64,000 nucleotides of DNA. Origin: Verrucomicrobiia bacterium. Lineage in GTDB: Bacteria > Verrucomicrobiota > Verrucomicrobiia > Verrucomicrobiales > DEV007. A program made the position numbers and the translations under genes. The stretch lies in NCBI GenBank assembly GCA_030427505.1, contig JAUICH010000001.1:558001-622000 (forward strand), in the 5' to 3' direction. Of the stretch, positions 36,101 to 43,666 are shown in pieces (positions within the stretch are counted from its first letter, which is position 1; the number at the start of each line of letters is the position of its first letter). The notes under the pieces were generated by a model, which saw only the letters and a program-made list of their open reading frames with translations, was not told where the DNA came from and searched no databases.

Positions 36101-36721
36101 ATGGCGGGCGCGCTCGACAAAGCGTTCGAGGAAGACCCCGCCATCACCGAAGTTCGCCTGGCTGAGTCGCTCCACGGTTTCGAACCCGTCTTTAAGCTCC
36201 TCTGGGGAATGACAGACGCGAATGCCAATGCCGCCGCCGCCCGCCGTACTCTTGAGCATGACTGGGTACCCAATTTCCTCAGCCGCGGCGATGGCGTCTT
36301 CCCATTGGCTCAATAGAGGAGTCCCCTGGGCTACCGGCACGTCGCAGGACTCGGCGATTTCGCGGGCGCGATGTTTCAGGCCGAAGGTGCGAATTTGCTC
36401 CGGGGCAGGACCTCCGAAGGCGATGCCGCGCGATTCGCAGGCTTCCGCGAAGGCAGCGTTTTCACTGAGGAGACCGTAGCCGGGATGCACGGCCGTGACG
36501 CCGGCTTCCGCCATGATTTCAAAAAGGCGCTCCTGATTCAGATAGCTTTCGCGCACTGGGGCCGGACCGAGGAGGAAAGCCTCGTCCGCCATCGTGACAT
36601 GCTGGGAGAAACGGTCGGCGTCCGAATAGACCGCCACGGAGGGAATGCCCATCCCCTTCAGCGTACGAAGGATGCGGCAAGCGATCTCCCCGCGGTTGGC
36701 AACCAGGATCTTTTCCGTCAT
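33101..36721 (-). CDS. Urea/guanidine carboxylase (biotin-dependent)
   Basis: A 1206-residue biotin enzyme. Biotin carboxylase comes first (about 1-450, [29 protein letters not shown]). The carboxyltransferase part has KipA-like (about 465-750, [20 protein letters not shown]) and KipI-like (about 790-1080, [31 protein letters not shown]) halves. The C-terminal biotinyl domain has the target lysine in ILEAMKTEF. It carboxylates urea to allophanate or guanidine to carboxyguanidine. Its co-location with both DUF1989 genes favours guanidine as substrate, following published work redefining these operons. I could not settle the substrate-specificity residue by eye. ATG at 36721; longer frames upstream read through the next gene's antisense. 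Confidence 0.92.
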   Translation of the reverse strand: [1206 protein letters not shown]

Positions 36722-36737
36722 GAAATATAGTTTTCTC

Positions 36738-37376
36738 CTAGTCCCAGATGAGCACGCGGACGGGCGTGGGATTGTAAGCGTTGCAGGGATTGTTGAGTTG
36801 AGGGCAGTTGCTGATGAGGCAGATGACGTCCATTTCCGCCTTGAGTTCCACATAGCGTCCGGGGGCGGAGATGCCGTCTTCGAAGGTGAGCTTGCCCTCC
36901 GGAGTGACGGGCACGTTCATGAAGAAGTTGATATTGCAGGTGATGTCCCGCTTGCCCAGGAAGCCGTCGCCCCACTCGGTTACGCCGCAGAGGAAGCTGT
37001 CCCGGCAGGCGTGCATGTACTCCTTTTCCAGCGCATAGCGCATGGTATTGCTCTCGCGGGAACAGGCGCCGCCCAGGGTGTCGTGCCGGCCGCAGGTGTC
37101 GGCCACAATGGTAAGCAGCGCATTTCCGCCCGAGGAAATGAGCTGAGTTCCCGTGGTCAGGTAGAGATTGGCCTGGTTGCGAATGGTGTCGCAGGCGCTG
37201 TAGCGGTCCTCTGGGTGGTGCGCATTGTAGAAAAGCGTGTCCGCCGCCTGGTTCCCCTCCAGGTCCACAATGCGGAGGGTCTGGCCCTGAGCGACCTGGT
37301 GAATCCAGTGGTCGCCCGCCAGGACGGTGGCGTCATAGATCGCGTTGGCGGGATCGAGTGAACTTTCCGTAAGCAT
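36738..37376 (-). CDS. DUF1989 protein, carboxyguanidine deiminase subunit (urea carboxylase-associated protein 2)
   Basis: A 212-residue protein beginning [21 protein letters not shown]. Conserved family motifs are [19 protein letters not shown], the metal-type segment [18 protein letters not shown] with Cys/His residues, and [21 protein letters not shown]1989 pairs of this kind were once called urea carboxylase-associated proteins and are now known in several bacteria as carboxyguanidine deiminase, converting carboxyguanidine to allophanate and ammonia. It lies 16 bases upstream of the carboxylase. The frame continues upstream but the ATG at 37376 fits the family. Confidence 0.88.
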   Translation of the reverse strand: MLTESSLDPANAIYDATVLAGDHWIHQVAQGQTLRIVDLEGNQAADTLFYNAHHPEDRYSACDTIRNQANLYLTTGTQLISSGGNALLTIVADTCGRHDTLGGACSRESNTMRYALEKEYMHACRDSFLCGVTEWGDGFLGKRDITCNINFFMNVPVTPEGKLTFEDGISAPGRYVELKAEMDVICLISNCPQLNNPCNAYNPTPVRVLIWD

Positions 37377-37422
37377 GGGTGGCGAAAGACAGGCGGTGGT
37401 GAAGAGCTGAGCGGGAGGCCGT

Positions 37423-38175
37423 TCAGTCCCGCAGGCGGTAATAATTTTCCGTGTTGGTGAAGGCGCGTTCGTTCTCCGGACGAGACAGGCGGCAGGCATC
37501 GTCCGGGCCGGGCGGCTCGGTTTGAAAGGCCGTCAACCTCACGGGTTTCGGCGCGTAGTCTGGTGAGGGGTCCAGCGGGTGCTGGCAGGGAGTCAGCACG
37601 ACCAGCGTGTTCATTTCAAAACGGAGATCCACGTAGGACCCAGTGGGTGAAGCGCCCGGCACGTAGGTCAGGTTTCCTTCTTCGTCGGAGATGACCTTGC
37701 TGAAGAGGTTCAGGTTGGGCACCAGGTCGCGTTTTCCCAGGCCCCACTTCGCCAGCTCGATGAGGAAGTTATCGTGAGCGTTCCGGTAAAAGTCGTTGCG
37801 GGCTTCCTGGTAGGTCTTGGTCCCGTACTTTGCCGCTACCTGGGCGGCGTCCGTGCAGCCGCAGACCGTGTCGTGCCAGCCGCAGGTGTCCGCCGTGATG
37901 GAGCAGAACAGACGGCCCATGTCCGAGTGGATGCAGAAGGGAGCGGTCAGGAAAAAGATGTGCTGGCCCTTCAGCGTGTCCGGCATGTTGTACCGCTCCA
38001 CCAACTGATCCGCATTGTAGAGAAGCATGGAAACGTTGGCGCCGCCTTCCAAGTCGGTGAGACGAAGCGTCTTACCGCGCTTGATCACCTGGGACCACAT
38101 GCCGCCCCCGCGAATCACAGTCTCGTAGAGAACCGGCGGGGTGACGGAATCGGGGGTGGTGGAACCTTCAGCCAT
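37423..38175 (-). CDS. DUF1989 protein, carboxyguanidine deiminase subunit (urea carboxylase-associated protein 1)
   Basis: A 250-residue paralogue of the next gene, with [38 protein letters not shown], the Cys/His segment [17 protein letters not shown], and [18 protein letters not shown]. Both subunits are needed for deiminase activity in characterised systems. It starts 6 bases after the NikR-like gene and ends 46 bases before its partner, so regulator, both deiminase subunits, carboxylase and hydrolase form one five-gene unit. Confidence 0.88.
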   Translation of the reverse strand: MAEGSTTPDSVTPPVLYETVIRGGGMWSQVIKRGKTLRLTDLEGGANVSMLLYNADQLVERYNMPDTLKGQHIFFLTAPFCIHSDMGRLFCSITADTCGWHDTVCGCTDAAQVAAKYGTKTYQEARNDFYRNAHDNFLIELAKWGLGKRDLVPNLNLFSKVISDEEGNLTYVPGASPTGSYVDLRFEMNTLVVLTPCQHPLDPSPDYAPKPVRLTAFQTEPPGPDDACRLSRPENERAFTNTENYYRLRD

Positions 38176-38181
38176 GGAGCT

Positions 38182-38628
38182 TTAGTGGGGCGAATTTGGC
38201 AGCGGGTGGATGGGCGGCAGGATGCTCGGCGACATGGTGAGGCGCCCGGACTTGATGCCCTTGCAGGTGATGAGACGGTCCGCGATGCGCTTCAGCCGGC
38301 GGGCCGGACCCTGGACGATCAGGATCTCCATCGTCTGGTTTTTCTCCAGCAGCACATGCTGAGAGCTGATGACTTCGTCGATGTAGCTGCGCTGGATGGA
38401 GGCCAGCTCCGCGAGGAGACCCGGTTTTGACTCGTCATAGAACAGCGTGATGGTCCCAGCCATGAGCTCGGCGCCGCGTTCTTTGTAGTGTTCCAGGAGA
38501 CTGTTATTGATCATCTCCGCGATGGCCTGGGAGCGGTTGGTGAAGCCCCGGGCGCGGACGAGGTTGTCGAGTTCCCGGTAAACTTCTTCGGGCAAGGAGA
38601 TGCTGATACGATGGACACCAGATGGCAC
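38182..38628 (-). CDS. NikR-like ribbon-helix-helix regulator lacking most nickel ligands
   Basis: A 148-residue repressor with the NikR layout. The N-terminal ribbon-helix-helix (VHRISISLPEEVYRELDNLV, GFTNRSQAIAEMI) is followed by an ACT-like metal domain (about 55-135: GTITLFYDES, EILIVQGPARRLKRIADRLI, KGIKSGRLTM). Ungapped alignment to E. coli NikR puts R80 at nickel ligand His76, H91 at His87 (kept), L93 at His89 and T99 at Cys95. Three of the four high-affinity nickel ligands are therefore missing, so it probably responds to something else, perhaps a pathway metabolite. Start is GTG at 38628. A sigma-54-like site and a GC-rich dyad lie just upstream. Confidence 0.85.
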   Translation of the reverse strand: MPSGVHRISISLPEEVYRELDNLVRARGFTNRSQAIAEMINNSLLEHYKERGAELMAGTITLFYDESKPGLLAELASIQRSYIDEVISSQHVLLEKNQTMEILIVQGPARRLKRIADRLITCKGIKSGRLTMSPSILPPIHPLPNSPH

Positions 38629-38661
38629 GGCGGGGAGCGGTTTGACGTTCCGGCAGGGAAA

Positions 38662-38677
38662 AGCAGAACGGGTGCCA
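38662..38677 (-). promoter_or_regulatory. Sigma-54-type promoter of the guanidine/urea operon
   Basis: On the minus strand TGGCACCCGTTCTGCT matches the -24/-12 consensus TGGCAC-N5-TTGCW at all but one fixed position, with the required GG-N10-GC spacing and a following TTT. Transcription would begin near 38651, about 23 bases before the NikR-like start. Confidence 0.55.
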
Positions 38678-38689
38678 CCCGGGGGTGGC
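38674..38689. promoter_or_regulatory. GC-rich dyad overlapping the -24 element
   Basis: GCCACC-CGGG-GGTGGC is an inverted repeat with 6-base arms that covers the TGGC of the -24 box. A repressor bound here would block the promoter; the NikR-like product encoded just downstream is the natural candidate, though canonical NikR operators have a much wider spacer. Confidence 0.35.
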
Positions 38690-38713
38690 GTAATACTTTT
38701 AAAGAAAAAAATA

Positions 38714-39583
38714 TTACGAAAGCTGTGTCGCCGTCATACTGCTGCTGGTCCTGGCGGCAAACGCTTCACGCAATTCACCGGCCATCCAGCAGTTCACTTC
38801 CCAGAGATCCGCCACTGGCTCCTGGGTGTAGGGTTCCTGGTGGAGGTATCCGTCCGGACCAAATTCCGGGGTCATGGTGACAGACTCACGCCCACAGGCT
38901 TCCATAAAATTCCAAACGTGTTTCCACCAGCGGAAGTGGGCCTCCACTTCCGTGGCGTACTCCGGAGCGCGCGGGTCCGGCACCTGGGGGCCCTGGGCGT
39001 AGCCGATGCGGGCGTGAAGGTGCCGGCAGGCTTTCATGAAGAGATAGAAAAGATCCGGATCGTCGTTCAACACCAGGCGTTCCGACACACAGCACCAGTG
39101 GCTGAAATCGCAGTTTAATTTCAAACCCGGCAGGTAGCGTAGCAATTCGGCGGTTTGCCAGGGCGTGTAGGTCGAACGGCTGCGGTGGGTCTCCACCGTG
39201 ATGGTCAGGTCATACTGATCCTGAAGTTCCAGGACCTTTTCAAAATAGGTGACCTGCTTTGTCATCGGCCAGGCATCCAGGCCGGTCATCGTGTTAATAA
39301 AGAGAGGGTCCAGGGACAGGCTGCGTTCGATGCCTTTCCGCAGATCGTCCAAGTGGCGGGATGGGTCCAGGGTGGGATCCGGCACGTAGTCGCCGCCAGT
39401 CACCACTTCCGCGATGTATTCCAGACCGTTTTCTTTCAGGTCGGCGTCGAAGGCGTTCCGGTCGGACTTCGACTTGGGTGGCGGTCCTTCAATTCCGGAG
39501 AAGGAAGCTTCCGCGGCTTGTCGAACGGCCTCGCGCAGGGTGCCTTGGTGACCCCACAGGGGTTTGAAGAGCTTGAGTATCAC
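38714..39583 (-). CDS. Sugar-phosphate isomerase/epimerase-like TIM-barrel protein
   Basis: A 289-residue xylose-isomerase-like barrel: MILKLFKPLWGHQGTLREAV, FSGIEGPPP, LTITVETHRSR (metal Glu and His), LKLNCDFSHWCCVSERL (metal Asp/His), HLHARIGYAQGPQV (metal His) and MTPEFGPDGY (metal Glu). These metal ligands are characteristic of the AP-endonuclease-2-like isomerase/epimerase superfamily (Hyi, IolE, IolI). The substrate is unknown. Start is GTG at 39583. It ends 85 bases before the NikR-like gene, so the sigma-54 promoter separates it from the guanidine operon. Confidence 0.8.
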   Translation of the reverse strand: MILKLFKPLWGHQGTLREAVRQAAEASFSGIEGPPPKSKSDRNAFDADLKENGLEYIAEVVTGGDYVPDPTLDPSRHLDDLRKGIERSLSLDPLFINTMTGLDAWPMTKQVTYFEKVLELQDQYDLTITVETHRSRSTYTPWQTAELLRYLPGLKLNCDFSHWCCVSERLVLNDDPDLFYLFMKACRHLHARIGYAQGPQVPDPRAPEYATEVEAHFRWWKHVWNFMEACGRESVTMTPEFGPDGYLHQEPYTQEPVADLWEVNCWMAGELREAFAARTSSSMTATQLS

Positions 39584-39605
39584 GGGCGTAGGTGCTGAAG
39601 GTCGA

Positions 39606-40301
39606 TTACCGCAGTTTGCGGACCACTCGGAATCCTAAGTTGTCTCTTTGTGAGGAAATCGGCAGGCCGTCCCGCCAGGAGCTTCTTAGTAACCTGGGCA
39701 TGTAGTCCCAGGCGCCACCGCGGACCGCGCGGCGGGCCGGGTCGGGAGCAGTACCGGGAAGGTAATCTTTGCGCCAGACGTCGGCGGTCCATTCGCAGAC
39801 CGATCCGTGCATGTCGCAGAGCCCGAAGGCATTGGGCGGAAAAGAGCCGACGGGCTCCAGGTGGCGCGAACCGAGACGCTCGGCCTGTTCGCCGTAGTAA
39901 AAGCTGGCCTGGTCCGGCGAAATAATGGAGCCCGTGGAGAAGATAGTGTCCTGACTGCCGGCACGGCAGGCATACTCCCACTCGGCTTCCGTGGGAAGCT
40001 GCCAGAGATCGCCGGTGCCTTGGGAGAGGGCTTCGCAGAAGCGGATCGCTTCGTTCCACGAAATGTGGACTTTGGGTAGATTTGCAAGAGCACTCTGGAA
40101 TGCGTTGCAGTTCCCCATGACGGCGTCCCATTCTTCGTTTGTGATGGGGCAGCGGGACATCTCGAAAGAATCGGGAATCACCACCTCGTGACGGGGAAGT
40201 TCAGTCGCGTTCGCAAATTTGTCGTCTGGCACGGCTCCCATCAGGAAGGCGCCTGCCGGAATGGCGACCGTCGTAGGAACGCGGAGAGCGGTGGCGTTCA
40301 T
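39606..40301 (-). CDS. SUMF1/formylglycine-generating-enzyme-fold protein without active-site Cys pair
   Basis: A 231-residue protein with an FGE-sulfatase (C-type-lectin-like) fold: IPAGAFLMGAVPDD, PRHEVVIPDSFEMSRCPITNEEW, WNEAIRFCEAL, WQLPTEAEWEYACRAG, NAFGLCDMHGSVCEWTADVW, RAVRGGAWDYMP and the ending LGFRVVRKL. In true formylglycine-generating enzymes two copper-binding cysteines lie before the final GFR; here that stretch is RSSWRDGLPISSQRDNLGFR and has none. It is therefore not expected to oxidise sulfatase cysteines; EgtB-like or purely binding roles are possible. It overlaps the deacetylase gene by 4 bases. Confidence 0.8.
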   Translation of the reverse strand: MNATALRVPTTVAIPAGAFLMGAVPDDKFANATELPRHEVVIPDSFEMSRCPITNEEWDAVMGNCNAFQSALANLPKVHISWNEAIRFCEALSQGTGDLWQLPTEAEWEYACRAGSQDTIFSTGSIISPDQASFYYGEQAERLGSRHLEPVGSFPPNAFGLCDMHGSVCEWTADVWRKDYLPGTAPDPARRAVRGGAWDYMPRLLRSSWRDGLPISSQRDNLGFRVVRKLR

Positions 40302-41164
40302 GCGGGCAGGGCGTCAAAATTGATCTCGTGGCGGGCTTCGGGGTTGGTGAGGACGTAGTCCGCCAGGCTTTCGCCGCGGGCGAACCAGGCGTCACCTTCA
40401 TCGAGAATTTCACCGATGAGGCGTTCCAGCAGGCGGACGCGGGAAGGCCGGCCGCTGAGCCAGGGGTGGAGGGTGAGGACGAAGCAGCAACCGAAGTCCC
40501 GCATGGCTTCGTATTCGCGGTGCCAGAGGGTGTAAACCTTGTCGCAATCCTCCGGCAGGACGCCCCAGGCGGGGTCCGCGTTGAAGGCGAACTGTTCCCA
40601 ATCTTCCAGCATCCAGTTCCCCGGGATCTCGACCAGGCCATTGGGGTGAACGAAGGGCACGTCATCCCCCATCTGGCTGGCGTTGTAGCGGAAGCCGCGA
40701 GACTTGAGGAGATCGGCCGTGCCGGGGTTGTTTTCGAACCACGGAGCGCGAAATCCGGTGGGTCGATAGCCCACGACGCGTTCCAGGATTTCGAGGCTTT
40801 GATCGAGGACTTCGGCTTCTCGCTCGGGCGTGAGCGTGTTGAGTTTTTCGTGAAGATGACCGTGGGAACCGAGTTCGTGTCCGCCCTCGAGTATCGCTTC
40901 GGTCATCTTCGGATGTTGTTCAACAATGTAGGAGGGAACAAAAAAGGTGGCGGGGACGGAAAGATGGTCGAGGAGACCCAGCAACCGGGGAACCCCCACG
41001 TTGGGGCCATACTCGCACTGAGACATGGTGGTGACGCGGCTGGCGAGCTCGAGGTCTTCAGAAAGGGCGGTGGTTTCGCCATCGACATCGAAACAGAGCA
41101 TAACGGCGCATTTCTTGCCGTGAGGCCATTGGTAACGGGCGGGTGGAGCGAAAGCTGTTCTCAT
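40298..41164 (-). CDS. Polysaccharide deacetylase-family (PuuE-like) amidohydrolase
   Basis: A 288-residue NodB-type metal hydrolase. Motifs: CAVMLCFDVDGETTALS (catalytic and metal Asp), GHELGSHGHLHEKL (metal His pair), YRPTGFRAPWFENNPG (third motif) and VLTLHPWLSGRP (catalytic His). The FDVDGE variant and the length match the cytoplasmic PuuE allantoinase-like branch rather than exported chitin deacetylases, so a ureide or amide substrate would fit the cluster; this is inference. ATG at 41164 is preferred to an in-frame start 54 bases upstream that would add a hydrophobic leader. The SUMF1 gene overlaps its stop by 4 bases. Confidence 0.82.
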   Translation of the reverse strand: MRTAFAPPARYQWPHGKKCAVMLCFDVDGETTALSEDLELASRVTTMSQCEYGPNVGVPRLLGLLDHLSVPATFFVPSYIVEQHPKMTEAILEGGHELGSHGHLHEKLNTLTPEREAEVLDQSLEILERVVGYRPTGFRAPWFENNPGTADLLKSRGFRYNASQMGDDVPFVHPNGLVEIPGNWMLEDWEQFAFNADPAWGVLPEDCDKVYTLWHREYEAMRDFGCCFVLTLHPWLSGRPSRVRLLERLIGEILDEGDAWFARGESLADYVLTNPEARHEINFDALPA

Positions 41165-41205
41165 GAAATTTGTTAGCAAAGTGAAAAGAAGCAGGAAGCA
41201 GCAGA

Positions 41206-41991
41206 TCAGGATTTCCATTCGCCACCGCTGATGTTGGGTGGAGTGACGACGTCCAGGCGTTCCCAGCCGGCGGAGATGCCGCCGTCCACGCTGAGAACCG
41301 CGCCAGTGATGTAGGAAGCTTCCGGTGACGCCAGGAAGTGGAAAGCGGCGGCGATCTCTTCCGGTTCGGCGAGACGGCCCAGCGGGGTGCGGGACTCGAC
41401 AAACGGGATCTCGGGATTGTCGGGAATCTCGAGCACGGCGGGCGTGCGGGCCGTATTGGGGCAGACGCAGTTGACCGTGATCTGACGGGGCGCCAGCTCC
41501 AGCGCGGCGAGCTTGGTCAGGTGAACCACGGCGGCCTTGGTGCTGGCGTAGATGGCGGCGTTTGGCACGCCAGTGAGACCGACGTAGGAACTGGTATTCA
41601 GGATGCGGCCGCCAGTAGTGAGGAGCCGCGAGGCATGCTTAATACCATAAGCCGTGCCGAATACGTTCACCTGGTAGGACTTTTCCAGAAGCGCGGGCGT
41701 GAGGTCTTCAAAGCGGACGCCCAGGGGCTGGATGGCGGCGTTGTTCACCACGATGTCCAGGCCGCCGAGTTGTTGTTTGGCCTGATCGAAAGCGTCGCTG
41801 AGGCAGGCTTCTTTGCTGACGTCGGTGCGGATGTGGGAAAGCGAAAAGCCGTCTTCCTCCGTCTCCGGTGGAGATTGCAGATCGAGCGAAATGACCCGGG
41901 CGCCCGCCGCCAGAAAGCGGCGGCAGATGGCGAGTCCAATGCCGGAGCTGCCGCCGGTGACGACGGCAGCTCTGTCTTTTAAGCTGAACAT
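41206..41991 (-). CDS. Short-chain dehydrogenase/reductase
   Basis: A 261-residue classical SDR: cofactor motif VVTGGSSGIGLAICRRF, structural NNAA (IVVNNAAIQPLGV), catalytic Ser and Tyr-x3-Lys in LNTSSYVGLTGVPNAAIYAST-K (quoted in parts), and VNCVCPNTARTP. An Asp at the end of beta-2 (VISLDLQS) indicates NAD preference. The substrate is unknown; context suggests oxidation of an intermediate released by the Rieske enzyme. It lies 16 bases downstream of that gene. Confidence 0.85.
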   Translation of the reverse strand: MFSLKDRAAVVTGGSSGIGLAICRRFLAAGARVISLDLQSPPETEEDGFSLSHIRTDVSKEACLSDAFDQAKQQLGGLDIVVNNAAIQPLGVRFEDLTPALLEKSYQVNVFGTAYGIKHASRLLTTGGRILNTSSYVGLTGVPNAAIYASTKAAVVHLTKLAALELAPRQITVNCVCPNTARTPAVLEIPDNPEIPFVESRTPLGRLAEPEEIAAAFHFLASPEASYITGAVLSVDGGISAGWERLDVVTPPNISGGEWKS

Positions 41992-42007
41992 AGGTGGATA
42001 CGAATGT

Positions 42008-43360
42008 TCAGCGTTGGCCAGGGGCGGCGGGACGATCGAAGGTGGGCCAGGTGCCACGGGAACGGGCGGCCAGGTAGCGCTGGATGAGCCAGATGGGCAT
42101 TTCCAGGTGGCTCAGGCGGCCCCGCTGGTACCCGCTGGCATAGAAGCCGCGCTGCACGGCGGTGCAGACTTCCATGTCTTCCAGGTGAAACTCGATGGCC
42201 TGCTTCCGGCCCTTCTCCAGCATGGCGGAATAATCCGCATGCTTGGGTGTGGAGGGCGGGACGAGCAAGGTAGTCAGGAGCTTCATCCGATTCGGACCCA
42301 GGGGCTGGGTGCGGTACCAGATGGCGCAGTCCGGCGCGACGAGGAACTTGAAGGTGGGGAAGCCCAGGAAGAGGCCCCACTCATACCGCTCCTCGCCTTC
42401 CAGCCCAGCGATGGGGGGAAAGGTGTCCCACTGTTCGCCCCGGGATTCCATGTCGCGGATCTGGTTGCGGATGCCCTCTTTCAGCGGCAGGTGACAGCGG
42501 ATGAAGTGCGGCTGTTCTGGCTCCGTCCACGTGTCCTTGGCGGGCATCATGGGCTGGAGCGTCTTGGCGTGGGCCCCGGCGTGGTGGTAGGACTCCATGA
42601 AGTTTTCCGTGAGCACCTTCCAGTTGAAGGGGCAGTCCCATTCATTGGCGATGATCATTTCCATCTCCGCGAGGTTCCACTTGGCGATGTAGTCGCCGAG
42701 CCCCTTGTATTGTTCCGCCACGGTGTAAGGCGCGTCACCGTCCAGGTTCACGAAGATGAAGCCGTGCCAGATTTCGCTGCGGAAAGGCTTCAGGGTCCAG
42801 TCGTCGCGGTTGAAGCCTTCGGCCTGCTGCATTTCGGCGCAGGCCTTGAGGCGGCCATCCAGCTCGAAGGTCCAGAAGTGGTAAGGGCAGAGCAGCAGGC
42901 GGGTATTGCCGCAGCCGGGCTTACCATCTTTGGGATCGGCGGGGCTGTGGCCGTCGTAGCCGAAACCGGGCGGCATGATGTCCATGGCGCGGTGGGGGCA
43001 GACGCGCGAGAGGACGCGAATGTCGTTGCCCTTGTCGCGGATGACGATGAGCGGTTCGCCCAGCAGATCGAGGTTCAGGAAGTCGCCCGCGTTGGGAATC
43101 TGGGAGACGTGCCCCAGGCAGAGCCATTCTTTCCGGAAGATGTTTTCCACCTCCCAGTTGAAGAAGGCCTGCGAGGTGTAGGCCTGGGCGGGGAGCGTGG
43201 TGCTTTCGCCCATGGGCAGGTCCGCCACGCGAGCGATCTCGTCTAGGATGGTTTCCACCGGCAGATCCGGCTGCGCGCCCGTTGAGGCGGGGGAGAGTGC
43301 CGATGAGGCAAAGGGATCCGCGGATCCGGCACAGGCTTGGCGGATCATGGTTTCAGTCAT
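42008..43360 (-). CDS. Rieske non-heme iron oxygenase, alpha subunit
   Basis: A 450-residue oxygenase. The Rieske centre is CPHR ... CPYH, but the two halves are separated by 34 residues, about twice the usual 15-17, owing to a Gly/Asp-rich insert (GYDGHSPADPKDGKPGCGNT). The catalytic domain has NWKVLTENFMESYHHAGAH, containing the bridging acid and the H-x4-H iron ligands, and the third ligand region FHLEDMEVCTAVQRG. It is related to the choline, carnitine and N-demethylating monooxygenases, so oxidative N-demethylation is a reasonable guess. No reductase gene is adjacent. The start is uncertain: ATGs at 43369 and 43360 and an earlier TTG or GTG are all in frame. Confidence 0.85.
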   Translation of the reverse strand: MTETMIRQACAGSADPFASSALSPASTGAQPDLPVETILDEIARVADLPMGESTTLPAQAYTSQAFFNWEVENIFRKEWLCLGHVSQIPNAGDFLNLDLLGEPLIVIRDKGNDIRVLSRVCPHRAMDIMPPGFGYDGHSPADPKDGKPGCGNTRLLLCPYHFWTFELDGRLKACAEMQQAEGFNRDDWTLKPFRSEIWHGFIFVNLDGDAPYTVAEQYKGLGDYIAKWNLAEMEMIIANEWDCPFNWKVLTENFMESYHHAGAHAKTLQPMMPAKDTWTEPEQPHFIRCHLPLKEGIRNQIRDMESRGEQWDTFPPIAGLEGEERYEWGLFLGFPTFKFLVAPDCAIWYRTQPLGPNRMKLLTTLLVPPSTPKHADYSAMLEKGRKQAIEFHLEDMEVCTAVQRGFYASGYQRGRLSHLEMPIWLIQRYLAARSRGTWPTFDRPAAPGQR

Positions 43361-43666
43361 GTTGACCATATGAAAAATCAGGAATGATAACGATTGCAAA
43401 AACAGGTTAGGAAAAACGTTAGTTTCGCGCCTCGCGAAACCGTGGGAGAGCGGCATGACCCCGCCGCCGGAGGGTGTGTGGAGCCGAGGTTGCGACAGGA
43501 GACGAGATCAATCGTCCACTGCGCCGAGCCGCGCTCTGTTCAGGGGCGGCAGCCTAAAAAGACAAAAGAACAAAGCGTCACCCCGAGCGTTCTCAGGGTT
43601 TGCTTGTTCTGGGTGTGGGAGGAGAGGCGAAGGCGTTTCACGCTGTAACCTGAGAGGTGGAAAAAC
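43361..43666. other. 306-base gap between binding protein 2 and the Rieske gene
   Basis: No convincing gene. On the minus strand this is the downstream region of binding protein 2 and the leader of the Rieske gene. An AGGGTGTGTGGAG at about 43471 recalls the terminus of the 213-bp repeat, but nothing else of it is present. No -24/-12 site was found here. Confidence 0.5.

Noticed and set aside
38629-38713. Guanidine riboswitch upstream of the carboxylase operon
   Set aside because: The 85-base gap lacks the conserved guanidine-I blocks and has no paired ACGR hairpins of guanidine-II type; the GC-rich dyad is better explained as an operator.
43455-43660. Possible third copy of the 213-bp repeat (AGGGTGTGTGGAG at 43471)
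   Set aside because: Only about 10 bases match; no second terminus, central loop or arm similarity follows.
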